Shown: one piece after another, positions 1 to 6,039 of the stretch
Layout: each line of letters opens with the position of its first letter
Position numbering within the stretch: position 1 is the first letter of the stretch
Source: HGM13006 sp964514175
Lineage (GTDB): Bacteria > Bacillota > Clostridia > Oscillospirales > Oscillospiraceae
Length of the DNA: 9,808 bases
Reading direction: 5' to 3'
Assembly: GCA_964514175.1 (NCBI GenBank)
Contig: CAZEPQ010000070.1
Span: 1-9,808, forward strand
Made by a program: the position numbers and the translations under genes
The notes under the pieces: model-generated
Seen by the model: only the letters and a program-made list of their open reading frames with translations
What the model was told of the DNA's origin: nothing
Databases searched by the model: none

Positions 1-425
1 TCATCAATATTTTCCTGGCTCTGACCATTGTATCCTGGGCCGGTACTGCCCGTGTGGTTCGATCTCAGACCCTTTCCCTTCGTGAAATGGAGTATGTTCA
101 GGCCGCTACCAGTATGGGTGTGAGCAAGTTTAAGATCATGTTCCGGCACATTCTGCCCAACTGCCTGCCCAACCTGATCGTGCTGTTTACCCTGAATATT
201 CCCGGTTCCATCCTCTCCGAGTCCAGCCTGAGCTTTTTGGGCATCGGCGCTCAGTCCCCCTCCACAAGCTGGGGCCTGATGGTCTCCGAGGGTAAGGACT
301 ATCTCTTCACCAACCCTGTCATGGCCATCGCCCCCGGCGTTGCCATTTTGATTCTGGCCCTGGCCTTTAACTTCCTGGGCGACGGCGTTCGTGATGTGAT
401 GGACCCCTACTCCAAGCAGCAGTAA
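1..425 (+). CDS. dppC: Peptide ABC transporter permease, DppC/OppC type (3' part only)
   Basis: This is the C-terminal 140 or so codons of an inner-membrane permease of a dipeptide/oligopeptide importer; the family is usually near 300 residues, so about half lies upstream of the window. The reading frame is open from base 3 and ends with TAA at 423-425. The cytoplasmic EAA coupling loop that docks on the ATPases is clear in the stretch EYVQAATSMGVSKF followed by RHILPN. Hydrophobic membrane segments follow (IVLFTLNIPGSIL and MAIAPGVAILILALAFNFL). The tail GDGVRDVMDP matches the typical family ending (GDGLRDALDP). The next gene starts 13 bases downstream, so the genes are co-transcribed. The GTG at 54 is internal and not a real start. 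Dpp versus Opp substrate class cannot be decided from this part. Confidence 0.93.
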   Translation, partial: INIFLALTIVSWAGTARVVRSQTLSLREMEYVQAATSMGVSKFKIMFRHILPNCLPNLIVLFTLNIPGSILSESSLSFLGIGAQSPSTSWGLMVSEGKDYLFTNPVMAIAPGVAILILALAFNFLGDGVRDVMDPYSKQQ

Positions 426-438
426 GGGAGGAAGAATA

Positions 439-1458
439 ATGGAATATACACTTCAGATTCAAAACTTAAAGACCCAGTTCCACACACAGAAGGGTATTTC
501 CCCTGTGGTGGACGATGTCTCCATTGATATACCCAAGGGCAAAATCGTTGGCCTGGTGGGAGAATCCGGCTGCGGCAAGAGTATGACCGCCATGAGCGTG
601 ATGCAGCTTGTGAAAAAGCCGGGCAAGGTGGTAGACGGCAAGATCATGCTTATGGGCAAGAACCTTTTGGATATGTCCAAGAAGGAAATGCAGAGCGTTC
701 GCGGCAACGATATCGCTATGATTTTTCAGGAGCCCATGACCTCTTTGAACCCGGTGGTCACAGTAGGCAAGCAGGTGCGGGAGGCCATTCTGCTGCACCA
801 GGACCTTTCCAAAGAGGAAGCAAAGGCGAAAACCATTGAGATTTTCGGCAAGTGCGGCATTCCCGAACCGGAAAAGCGATATAATTCCTATCCCCATCAG
901 CTCTCCGGCGGCCTTCGTCAACGTGTAATGATTGCCATGGCAATGGTATGTGAGCCGGAACTGCTGATTGCGGACGAGCCTACCACCGCCCTTGACGTTA
1001 CCATTGAGGCCCAGATCCTGAAATTGATGAAGCAGCTTCGGGACGAGCATGGTACTTCCATTCTGCTGATTACCCACAACATGGGCGTTGTGGCCCAGAT
1101 GTGCGACTATGTTTACGTTATGTATGCCGGTAAGGTTATGGAGCAGGCGGAGACCTTTGAACTGTTCCGAAATACCTGCCACCCCTATACCGAGGGGCTT
1201 CTCAGCTCCATTCCCAAGATGGACAAGCAGGTGGATCGGCTTTACAGCATTCCCGGCGTGGTGCCCAATCTGCTACACCTGCCCAAGGGCTGCAGCTTCT
1301 GCACCCGCTGTAAGTATGCCGATGAGCATTGTCGTGAAGTTCGCCCGGAACTGTTCGATGTAGAGGGATTGGACATTTACGATATGCCGGATAAGGAGCC
1401 CCACAAGGTTCGCTGCTTCCGGGCAGAGAAGGGAGGAGACGCAAATGGCGCAGAATAA
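439..1458 (+). CDS. dppD: Peptide ABC transporter ATP-binding protein DppD/OppD
   Basis: One of two cytoplasmic ATPases that power a peptide importer. At 339 residues it is a normal length. Visible motifs are Walker A GESGCGKS (41-48), Q-loop in IFQEPMTSLNP (from 96), ABC signature LSGGLRQR (155-162), Walker B LLIADEP (175-181), and switch histidine H213. After the nucleotide domain comes the oligopeptide-type C-terminal extension, with HPYTEGLLSSIP (248-259) and a cysteine cluster C285, C288, C291, C298 plus C326. Comparable cysteines in related OppD/DppD proteins have been reported to hold an iron-sulfur cluster; here that is an inference. The start ATG has GGGAGG at 426-431 in front of it. 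The 3' end overlaps the next ATPase gene by 14 bases, which suggests coupled translation and a DppD-DppF heterodimer. Dpp or Opp naming is by family resemblance. Confidence 0.95.
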   Translation: MEYTLQIQNLKTQFHTQKGISPVVDDVSIDIPKGKIVGLVGESGCGKSMTAMSVMQLVKKPGKVVDGKIMLMGKNLLDMSKKEMQSVRGNDIAMIFQEPMTSLNPVVTVGKQVREAILLHQDLSKEEAKAKTIEIFGKCGIPEPEKRYNSYPHQLSGGLRQRVMIAMAMVCEPELLIADEPTTALDVTIEAQILKLMKQLRDEHGTSILLITHNMGVVAQMCDYVYVMYAGKVMEQAETFELFRNTCHPYTEGLLSSIPKMDKQVDRLYSIPGVVPNLLHLPKGCSFCTRCKYADEHCREVRPELFDVEGLDIYDMPDKEPHKVRCFRAEKGGDANGAE

Positions 1459-2422
1459 AGTGCTTTTAGAGGCCAAAAATCTGGTGAAGGAATTCCCTGT
1501 CACCGGAAGCTCCAAAAAAGGCGTGGTCCATGCTGTCTCCGACGTTTCTCTGGAGATTTATGAGGGTGAAACTCTGGCTCTGGTTGGCGAGTCCGGCTGT
1601 GGTAAGAGTACCCTGGGTCGGCTGCTGCTGCGGCTCATCGACCTTACCTCCGGCCAGGTTATCTTTGACGGCACCGATATCGGCACGCTGAAGGGCAAAG
1701 AGCTGCGGGAGTTCCGCAAGCAGATGCAGATCATTTTCCAGGATCCCTATGCTTCTCTGAACCCCAGAATGAACGTGGAGAAGATCATCTCGGAGCCGCT
1801 CATTACCCATAAGGTCTACCCCACCAAGGAGGCCACTCGTGCCCGTGTTGTGGAGCTGATGCAGGAGGTTGGCATCCCTGTGGAGTTTATCCATCGGTAT
1901 CCCCATCAGTTCTCCGGCGGTCAGCGGCAGCGTATTGGCATTGCCCGTGCCCTGGCCCTCCAGCCCAAGCTCATTGTCTGTGACGAGCCTGTTTCCGCCC
2001 TGGACGTTTCCATTCAGTCTCAGGTGCTGAACCTGCTGGCGGATCTCCAGGATCAGTATAAGTTGACCTATCTGTTCATTTCCCACGATCTTTCCGTGGT
2101 ACGGCATATTTCTGACCGTGTCTGCGTTATGTTCCTGGGCTGCATGTGCGAGATCGGCAATACCGACGAGATTTATGAAAAGCCCATGCATCCCTACACT
2201 AAGTTCCTGCTGGACTCTGTGCCTCAGCCGGATCCCACTCTGCGGGACGATGATAAGGAACTGCTGACCGGCGAAATTCCTTCCCCTGTAAATCCGCCCT
2301 CCGGCTGCCGGTTCCGTACTCGGTGTCCATATGCCACTGAGAAGTGCGCCCAGGAGGTTCCGGAATTGAAGGACTTTGACGGCAGAAAGGTTGCCTGCCA
2401 TTATCCCCTGAACGTAGAATAA
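1445..2422 (+). CDS. dppF: Peptide ABC transporter ATP-binding protein DppF/OppF
   Basis: The second ATPase of the peptide importer, 325 residues, expected to pair with DppD under the permeases. Motifs are Walker A GESGCGKS (48-55), Q-loop glutamine Q99 in IIFQDPYASLNP, signature FSGGQRQR (156-163), Walker B LIVCDEP (176-182), D-loop SALD, and switch histidine H214. The C-terminal oligopeptide extension has HPYTKFLLDSVP (249-260), then PSGCRFRTRCPYA with cysteines C288, C294, C301 and C318, the usual family pattern. GGGAGG at 1431-1436 precedes the ATG, and the start lies inside the end of dppD. It is the last gene of the transporter operon: about 16 bases after its stop a palindromic repeat element begins, whose hairpins could end or trim the transcript. 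No substrate-binding protein gene is within the window. Confidence 0.95.
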   Translation: MAQNKVLLEAKNLVKEFPVTGSSKKGVVHAVSDVSLEIYEGETLALVGESGCGKSTLGRLLLRLIDLTSGQVIFDGTDIGTLKGKELREFRKQMQIIFQDPYASLNPRMNVEKIISEPLITHKVYPTKEATRARVVELMQEVGIPVEFIHRYPHQFSGGQRQRIGIARALALQPKLIVCDEPVSALDVSIQSQVLNLLADLQDQYKLTYLFISHDLSVVRHISDRVCVMFLGCMCEIGNTDEIYEKPMHPYTKFLLDSVPQPDPTLRDDDKELLTGEIPSPVNPPSGCRFRTRCPYATEKCAQEVPELKDFDGRKVACHYPLNVE

Positions 2423-2438
2423 GTAGTAAAATTATAGG

Positions 2439-2573
2439 GTAGGGGCCGATGCCCACATCGGCCCCTGTGTATGAAAAAACAGGGCAAATCTCGCAAAACT
2501 TGTGTTGCGAAATTACCCTGTTTTCTGAATATTTGGTGCTTTCCAAGGGGCCGATGTGGGCATCGGCCCCTAC
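2439..2573. repeat. Composite palindromic element with 28-bp perfect terminal inverted repeats (MITE/REPIN-like)
   Basis: The left end (2439-2466) and right end (2546-2573) are exact inverted copies of each other over 28 bases. Each end is also a hairpin on its own: 11-bp stem AGGGGCCGATG, loop CCCA, then the complementary arm (2441-2466 and 2546-2571). Between them lies a third, AT-richer hairpin (2476-2524). No open reading frame of plausible quality lies inside and no clear target-site duplication flanks the ends. A related copy lies at 6040-6123. The layout resembles REP doublets or small non-autonomous mobile elements; the mobilising enzyme is not in the window. It sits between the stop of dppF and the start of the GNAT gene. 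Confidence 0.85.
2476..2524. terminator. Long internal hairpin, possible bidirectional terminator
   Basis: AAAACAGGG (2476-2484) pairs perfectly with CCCTGTTTT (2516-2524). Further in, TCGCAA (2491-2496) pairs with TTGCGA (2505-2510), leaving an 8-base loop and a small mismatch or bulge region. The A-run on one side and the T-run on the other would give a U-tract on either strand, as in a bidirectional Rho-independent terminator, although the T-run is only four bases. It may equally be just the core of the repeat element. Confidence 0.5.
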
Positions 2574-2588
2574 GCAAAGGTGATATTT

Positions 2589-3104
2589 ATGAAAGAGATC
2601 AAAATACGTCCGGCTGTGCCGGAGGATGCGGAGACCATCATAGAAATTATGACCATTGCCCATGAGGCCATGGCAGATCCGGCTGCCTATATCACCGATA
2701 ACCTGCCATACATTAAAAGACATCTGGTGGAAGAGGGCTTCGGTTTGATAGCGGAGGTGGACGGTATTCCTGCGGGCTTCTTTGTAGTCAGCATTCCCGG
2801 AATGACAGAGGACAATCTGGGGTATCTTTTAGACTTTACGGAGCAGCAGCTTATGCAGACCGCCCTGATGGATACGGTGGCGGTGTTGCCGAATTATCAG
2901 GGCATGGGACTTATGGGGAAGATGTTCTCTCAGGCGGTGGCAAAGGCAGAAGGGCAGTGGCCCTATCTTCTTGGGACAGTGCATCCTGATAATACCCCGT
3001 CCCGCAGAAATTTTGAGAAAAACGGCTTTACGCCCCTGAAAACCATTGTAAAACCCTCCGGTTCCTTGCGGCTCCTGATGGGACGGATCAAAGAAACTCT
3101 TTGA
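2589..3104 (+). CDS. GNAT-family N-acetyltransferase
   Basis: A predicted acetyl-CoA-dependent N-acyltransferase of 171 residues, cytoplasmic, substrate unknown. It has the N-terminal beta-strand and helix typical of the fold (IKIRPAVPEDAETIIEIM), the acetyl-CoA-binding motif A around VAVLPNYQGMGLMGKMF (98-113, with the Q-G-M-G-L-M-G pyrophosphate loop at 104-110), and the late motif HPDNTPSRRNFEKNGF (132-147), which packs near the cofactor thiol. The ATG at 2589 is chosen because AAAGGTGA lies 6-13 bases upstream; a frame-compatible GTG at 2556 lies inside the palindromic repeat and would add 11 unlikely residues. The 3' end overlaps the convergent P1-peptidase gene by 17 bases. No clear promoter is seen between the repeat and the start, so it may be expressed by readthrough from the transporter operon. 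Acetylation of peptides or amino acids is a guess from context only. Confidence 0.88.
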   Translation: MKEIKIRPAVPEDAETIIEIMTIAHEAMADPAAYITDNLPYIKRHLVEEGFGLIAEVDGIPAGFFVVSIPGMTEDNLGYLLDFTEQQLMQTALMDTVAVLPNYQGMGLMGKMFSQAVAKAEGQWPYLLGTVHPDNTPSRRNFEKNGFTPLKTIVKPSGSLRLLMGRIKETL

Positions 3105-3105
3105 T
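3087..3105. repeat. Perfect 8-bp inverted repeat at the overlapping ends of two convergent genes
   Basis: ATCAAAGA (3087-3094) and TCTTTGAT (3098-3105) are perfect complements with a 3-base loop. The palindrome contains the TGA stop of the plus-strand GNAT gene and the TGA stop of the minus-strand peptidase gene, so both proteins end in the similar string I-K-E-x-L. It could form a short hairpin at both mRNA 3' ends. The stem is AT-rich and has no adjoining T-run, so terminator activity is uncertain. Confidence 0.6.
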
Positions 3106-4122
3106 GGAATAGATGATGTTGCCCTGATAGCCCACGGTGGTTTCTGCGGCGGTCATGGAGTTCAGCACGGCCTCTTCCGTTGCCTCCGCTACGGCCCGGA
3201 AGGGGATGTCCAAAAGGTCCTCCCGGAGAATGGTCTGGGACAGCAGTTCTGCGCCCTCGTGGGGAATGCGGTTTGCGGTGGTGAAACCGATCATCACCTC
3301 GCCGCTGCCGTGGCCCAGATAGGAGCCTGTCCGGGCCAGCCCCACCCCACAGCGGCGGATGATACGCCCTAGCTGCCGGGAAGAGACGGGAAGGTCCGTT
3401 GCAACAATCATCATAATGCTGCCCGCATCCACCTTGGTGGGTGCGATTTTTTTGCTTTCCAGGTGAGGCAGAAGTTCTTTGCCGAAGGAACGGCCTGAGA
3501 TCATCAGATCTTCTGTGGAGCCAAAGTTGGACTGGACCAGTATGCCCAGGGTGTAGGTTGTTCCGCCGATCTCCATAATTCTGGAGGCAGAGCCGATGCC
3601 GCCCTTGAGACCATAGCAGATGGTTCCGGTTCCGGCTCCCACATTGCCCTGAGAGAAATCGGAGGATGCCGATTCGATGGCCTCGAAAACATGGATCTTG
3701 TTTACCGGGCGAAGGGCAATGTTGCTGAGTTTTCCGTCGTTGCATTCTCCCACAATGGGATTCACGGAGCGCAGGGAAATCCCATCGGCGTTGCAGCGAT
3801 TCAGGGTATATTCTACCAACGCATCGTGAACCAGTCCCACATTTAAAGTGTTGGTCAGGGCAATGGGGGTCTCAATGCTGCCCAGCTCGTCGATCTGCAT
3901 CAGGCCACAGGTCTTTCCGAAGCCGTTATGGACATAGCAGGCGGCGGTGAGCTTGTTTGTAAAAAGGTTGTCCCGGGGAGGCAAAATTACCGTCACGCCG
4001 GTGTGACAGTCTGCATCGTTTATGGTAGCGTGGCCCACGGTGACGCCAAGAACATCGGTGATGGCGTTACGGGGGCCGGTGGGCATGTCACCAATGGTAT
4101 AACCATAATCACGAATTTGCAT
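3088..4122 (-). CDS. P1-family aminopeptidase (DmpA/BapA type, self-cleaving L-aminopeptidase/D-esterase family)
   Basis: Predicted N-terminal-nucleophile hydrolase, 344 residues, that removes N-terminal residues from peptides, amides or esters; known members differ in taste for L-, D- or beta-amino acids. The N-terminus has the family opening GPRNAITDVLGVTVGHATI (16-34). The autoproteolysis site is the Gly234-Ser235 pair in VDAGSIMMIVATD; Ser235 would become the catalytic N-terminus of the small subunit. GHGSGE (270-275) places S273 and E275 at the same spacing from the nucleophile as S288 and E290 in Ochrobactrum DmpA, and N199 in LVQSNFG fits the oxyanion asparagine. No signal peptide is seen, so it is probably cytoplasmic. 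The start at 4122 is chosen because it overlaps the upstream stop as TAATG, with AGGAAG about ten bases ahead; an upstream in-frame ATG at 4143 would lie within the C26 gene. Exact substrate unknown. Confidence 0.93.
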   Translation of the reverse strand: MQIRDYGYTIGDMPTGPRNAITDVLGVTVGHATINDADCHTGVTVILPPRDNLFTNKLTAACYVHNGFGKTCGLMQIDELGSIETPIALTNTLNVGLVHDALVEYTLNRCNADGISLRSVNPIVGECNDGKLSNIALRPVNKIHVFEAIESASSDFSQGNVGAGTGTICYGLKGGIGSASRIMEIGGTTYTLGILVQSNFGSTEDLMISGRSFGKELLPHLESKKIAPTKVDAGSIMMIVATDLPVSSRQLGRIIRRCGVGLARTGSYLGHGSGEVMIGFTTANRIPHEGAELLSQTILREDLLDIPFRAVAEATEEAVLNSMTAAETTVGYQGNIIYSIKEFL

Positions 4123-4781
4123 TACTGTTTCACTTCCTGACAAAGTTTAAGGAAATACTCGAAAATAGGCAGTCCGTCCACCGTGTCCTCCCGGCGGTGC
4201 TGGCAGCACATTCGCTCCGGGTGCCACTGGAGGCCGATAATGGGACGGGAATCGTGAACCATGGCTTCCAGTACGCCGTCGTGGGCCCACTGGATGGCGG
4301 TAAATTCCTGGGCTGGTTCTATGACGGCCTGATGGTGGGCACTGTTGATGGGAAATTCCGTGGAGCCATAAAGGTGATGAAGAAAACAGCCGGGGGTGCA
4401 ATGGCTGGGGTGGGCCTGATCGGCTTCGATCCACTGATGCGCCTCAAATTCCGGAATGTGCTGGCACATCTTTGCACCGAAATAGATATTGAGAAGCTGG
4501 TGACCCTTACAGACACCCAGGATGGGCAGATCATGCTGGTCGAAATACTTTGTGATCTCCAATTGACGGATATCCCGATCCCGCTGGATCTTTCGGCAGC
4601 CCCAGTTTTCTTCTCCAAAAAGCTCCGGATCAATGTCGGCGCCGCCGGGGAGTATAAGACCGTCATATTTTGAAAAATCTGTTTCCTCCAAAACGGCGCT
4701 GCCTTCTGCGCCCAAAGCATGCAAAGCGTCGATGAAGTTTTTTGCGCCTTCTGCTGTTCCGGCAATGGCAATATGAAGCAT
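4122..4781 (-). CDS. Class I glutamine amidotransferase-like hydrolase, peptidase C26 (gamma-glutamyl hydrolase family)
   Basis: Predicted cysteine hydrolase of gamma-glutamyl bonds, 219 residues, cytoplasmic. Family members include PuuD (gamma-Glu-GABA hydrolase). Visible motifs are LPGGADIDPELFGEE (44-58), the nucleophile elbow GVCKGHQLLN with Cys91 (89-98), NSAHHQAV (146-153), and the catalytic WHPE with His187 and Glu189 (186-189). The elbow usually reads G-I-C-R-G; here Lys replaces Arg, a mild change. The start ATG at 4781 is preceded by AGAAGG seven bases away; further upstream in-frame codons lack this. It is the first gene of a two-gene minus-strand unit with the P1 aminopeptidase, and it starts from a predicted promoter at 4859-4886. 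No polyamine-pathway gene is nearby, so a PuuD role is not supported; peptide or gamma-glutamyl-dipeptide cleavage fits the neighbours better. Confidence 0.9.
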   Translation of the reverse strand: MLHIAIAGTAEGAKNFIDALHALGAEGSAVLEETDFSKYDGLILPGGADIDPELFGEENWGCRKIQRDRDIRQLEITKYFDQHDLPILGVCKGHQLLNIYFGAKMCQHIPEFEAHQWIEADQAHPSHCTPGCFLHHLYGSTEFPINSAHHQAVIEPAQEFTAIQWAHDGVLEAMVHDSRPIIGLQWHPERMCCQHRREDTVDGLPIFEYFLKLCQEVKQ

Positions 4782-4814
4782 AGTATGACCTTCTTTCAAT
4801 TTGCTTGAAGTAGT

Positions 4815-4831
4815 GGCACTCACTGAGCGCC
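4815..4831. promoter_or_regulatory. Imperfect palindrome in the leader of the C26 gene, possible operator
   Basis: GGCACTCA-C-TGAGCGCC forms an 8+1+8 near-palindrome with one G-T pair. It lies between the predicted minus-strand promoter and the start codon of the C26 peptidase, about 30 bases upstream of the gene. It could be a repressor site or a small RNA hairpin in a roughly 70-base leader. There is no second copy near the divergent promoter and no regulator gene in the window. Confidence 0.3.
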
Positions 4832-4858
4832 CCTGCCTATTAGGGTCTGTTTTAGATT

Positions 4859-4886
4859 ATTATAGCTCCTTTTTCCTAAGATACAA
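4859..4886 (-). promoter_or_regulatory. Predicted sigma-A promoter for the C26-P1 peptidase unit
   Basis: On the minus strand there is a perfect -10 box TATAAT (4864-4859) with TTGTAT (4886-4881) 16 bases upstream as a weak -35. The expected start of transcription is near 4852, giving a leader of about 70 bases before the ATG at 4781. Confidence 0.6.
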
Positions 4887-4890
4887 GCCC

Positions 4891-4919
4891 TTGATTTTTC
4901 TGCCGTTCTTTCGTATACT
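4891..4919 (+). promoter_or_regulatory. Predicted sigma-A promoter for the M19 dipeptidase gene
   Basis: TTGATT (4891-4896), a 17-base spacer, and TATACT (4914-4919) make a good housekeeping promoter. Transcription would start near 4926, about 29 bases before the ATG at 4955. Its -35 box is only four bases from the -35 box of the opposing promoter, so both are likely controlled together. Confidence 0.7.
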
Positions 4920-4954
4920 GTATGTGACTTTAAATCAGAAAAGAGTGACACTTT

Positions 4955-5941
4955 ATGAAAGTTGTGGATATGCACTGCGATACCATCGGTGAACTGTGGA
5001 AGGCGGAAAAGGCCGGAAAGCCTATGAGCCTCCGGGAAAACGGCCTCCATATTGATCTTATGAAGATGCAGAAGGGAGATTACCTCCTTCAGAACTTTGC
5101 CATGTTCGTATTCCTGGGCCGGGAACCGGATCCTCTGGTGAATGTGCTTGAGATGATCGACATTTATCGCCGTCATATGGCGGAAAATGCGGATATTATC
5201 GCCCCTGTATATAGCTACGCCGACATTGAAAAGAATGCCGCTGCAGGCAAAATGTCCGGCATGCTGACCATCGAAGAGGGAGCCGTATTGAAGGGGAGCC
5301 CCTATGTTTTGAGAAATCTCTATGAGTTGGGTGTCAGAATGCTGACCCTGACATGGAACTTTGAAAACGAGATCGGCTATCCCAACACCATTGTGAAGGC
5401 GGAGGATTATGATCCCTCTAAGAAGTATGGCCTCAAGGATGCGGGCATCGAGATCGTAAGAGAGATGAATCGCCTGGGCATGATCGTGGATGTGAGTCAT
5501 CTGGGCGATGACGGTTTCTGGGATGTGGTGAAGTATTCCAATAAACCCTTTGTGGCCTCCCATTCCAACTCCAGAAGTATGTGCGATCACACCCGAAACC
5601 TGACGGATGATATGATTCGGGCCTTAGCGGACAAGGGTGGCATCACCGGCATTAACTTCTGCGGTGACTTTCTGACCCCGGGAGATCCGAATAAGTCCGG
5701 TGGCAAGAGCCGTGTGGATGATATGGTGCGTCACATGAAACACATTAAAAATGTGGGCGGCATCGGTGTTCTGGGCCTTGGCACTGACTATGACGGCATT
5801 GACGGTGATTTGGAGCTTTATAACTGCTCCACTATGCAGCTCCTTGCGGAGGAGATGGAGAAGCAGGGCTTTACCGCTAAGGAAGTTGAAGCTGTATTCC
5901 ATGGAAACGTGCTGAGACTGTATAAAGAGGTTTTGAAATAA
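4955..5941 (+). CDS. Membrane dipeptidase (renal dipeptidase) family protein, peptidase M19
   Basis: Predicted binuclear zinc dipeptidase of 328 residues; bacterial M19 enzymes cleave dipeptides, often with a D-residue at the C-terminal side. The TIM-barrel metal ligands can be read off: H7 and D9 in DMHCDT, bridging E108 in TIEEG, H182 in VDVSHLGDDGFWD, H203 in ASHSNSR, and the acidic D278/D280 motif GTDYDG. There is no signal peptide or membrane segment, so despite the family name it should be cytoplasmic. The ribosome binding site is weak (GAGTGA, 4943-4948), while the start is supported by the promoter and by HCD close to the N-terminus. It is divergent from the C26-P1 pair and is followed by a terminator-like hairpin, so it is probably monocistronic. 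With the upstream peptide importer and two other peptidases it fits cytoplasmic breakdown of imported dipeptides; the substrate is unproven. Confidence 0.94.
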   Translation: MKVVDMHCDTIGELWKAEKAGKPMSLRENGLHIDLMKMQKGDYLLQNFAMFVFLGREPDPLVNVLEMIDIYRRHMAENADIIAPVYSYADIEKNAAAGKMSGMLTIEEGAVLKGSPYVLRNLYELGVRMLTLTWNFENEIGYPNTIVKAEDYDPSKKYGLKDAGIEIVREMNRLGMIVDVSHLGDDGFWDVVKYSNKPFVASHSNSRSMCDHTRNLTDDMIRALADKGGITGINFCGDFLTPGDPNKSGGKSRVDDMVRHMKHIKNVGGIGVLGLGTDYDGIDGDLELYNCSTMQLLAEEMEKQGFTAKEVEAVFHGNVLRLYKEVLK

Positions 5942-5945
5942 GCTT

Positions 5946-5974
5946 GAGGGCGCTGCGTCCGCGGCGCTCTCTTT
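5946..5974 (+). terminator. Terminator-like hairpin after the M19 gene
   Basis: GAGGGCGC (5946-5953) pairs with GCGCTCTC (5964-5971) through one G-U pair, with a ten-base loop, followed by TTTGTGTCT. It begins five bases after the stop codon. The U-tract is short and interrupted. The 5' arm could also pair with AGCGCCC at 5988-5994, giving an alternative larger hairpin. Confidence 0.55.
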
Positions 5975-6039
5975 GTGTCTGCGCGGGAGCGCCCTTGACT
6001 AGGACTTGTTAAGAGTTGGATAAATTGTGCCGATTTTGC

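Noticed and set aside
466..1182. Long minus-strand open frame opposite dppD, and a similar one (1466-2401) opposite dppF
   Set aside because: They mirror strong, fully motif-bearing ATPase genes; the encoded proteins show no domain pattern and have no ribosome binding site or promoter.
2441..2466. The first repeat hairpin as a classical Rho-independent terminator of the transporter operon
   Set aside because: The stem is strong but no T-run follows (GTGTATG); the internal hairpin at 2476-2524 is a better candidate.
2556..2588. Upstream GTG extension of the GNAT protein into the palindromic repeat
   Set aside because: The added residues are just the translated repeat, and the ATG at 2589 has a properly spaced AAAGGTGA.
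4070..4087. A fourth copy of the GGGGCCGATG palindrome inside the P1 peptidase gene
   Set aside because: The GGGGGCCGGTGGGCATG stretch resembles it only loosely, lacks the second arm, and encodes the conserved family N-terminus.
4197..4673. Plus-strand open frame of 158 codons opposite the C26 gene
   Set aside because: It is a shadow of the clearly conserved minus-strand hydrolase and has no recognisable domain.
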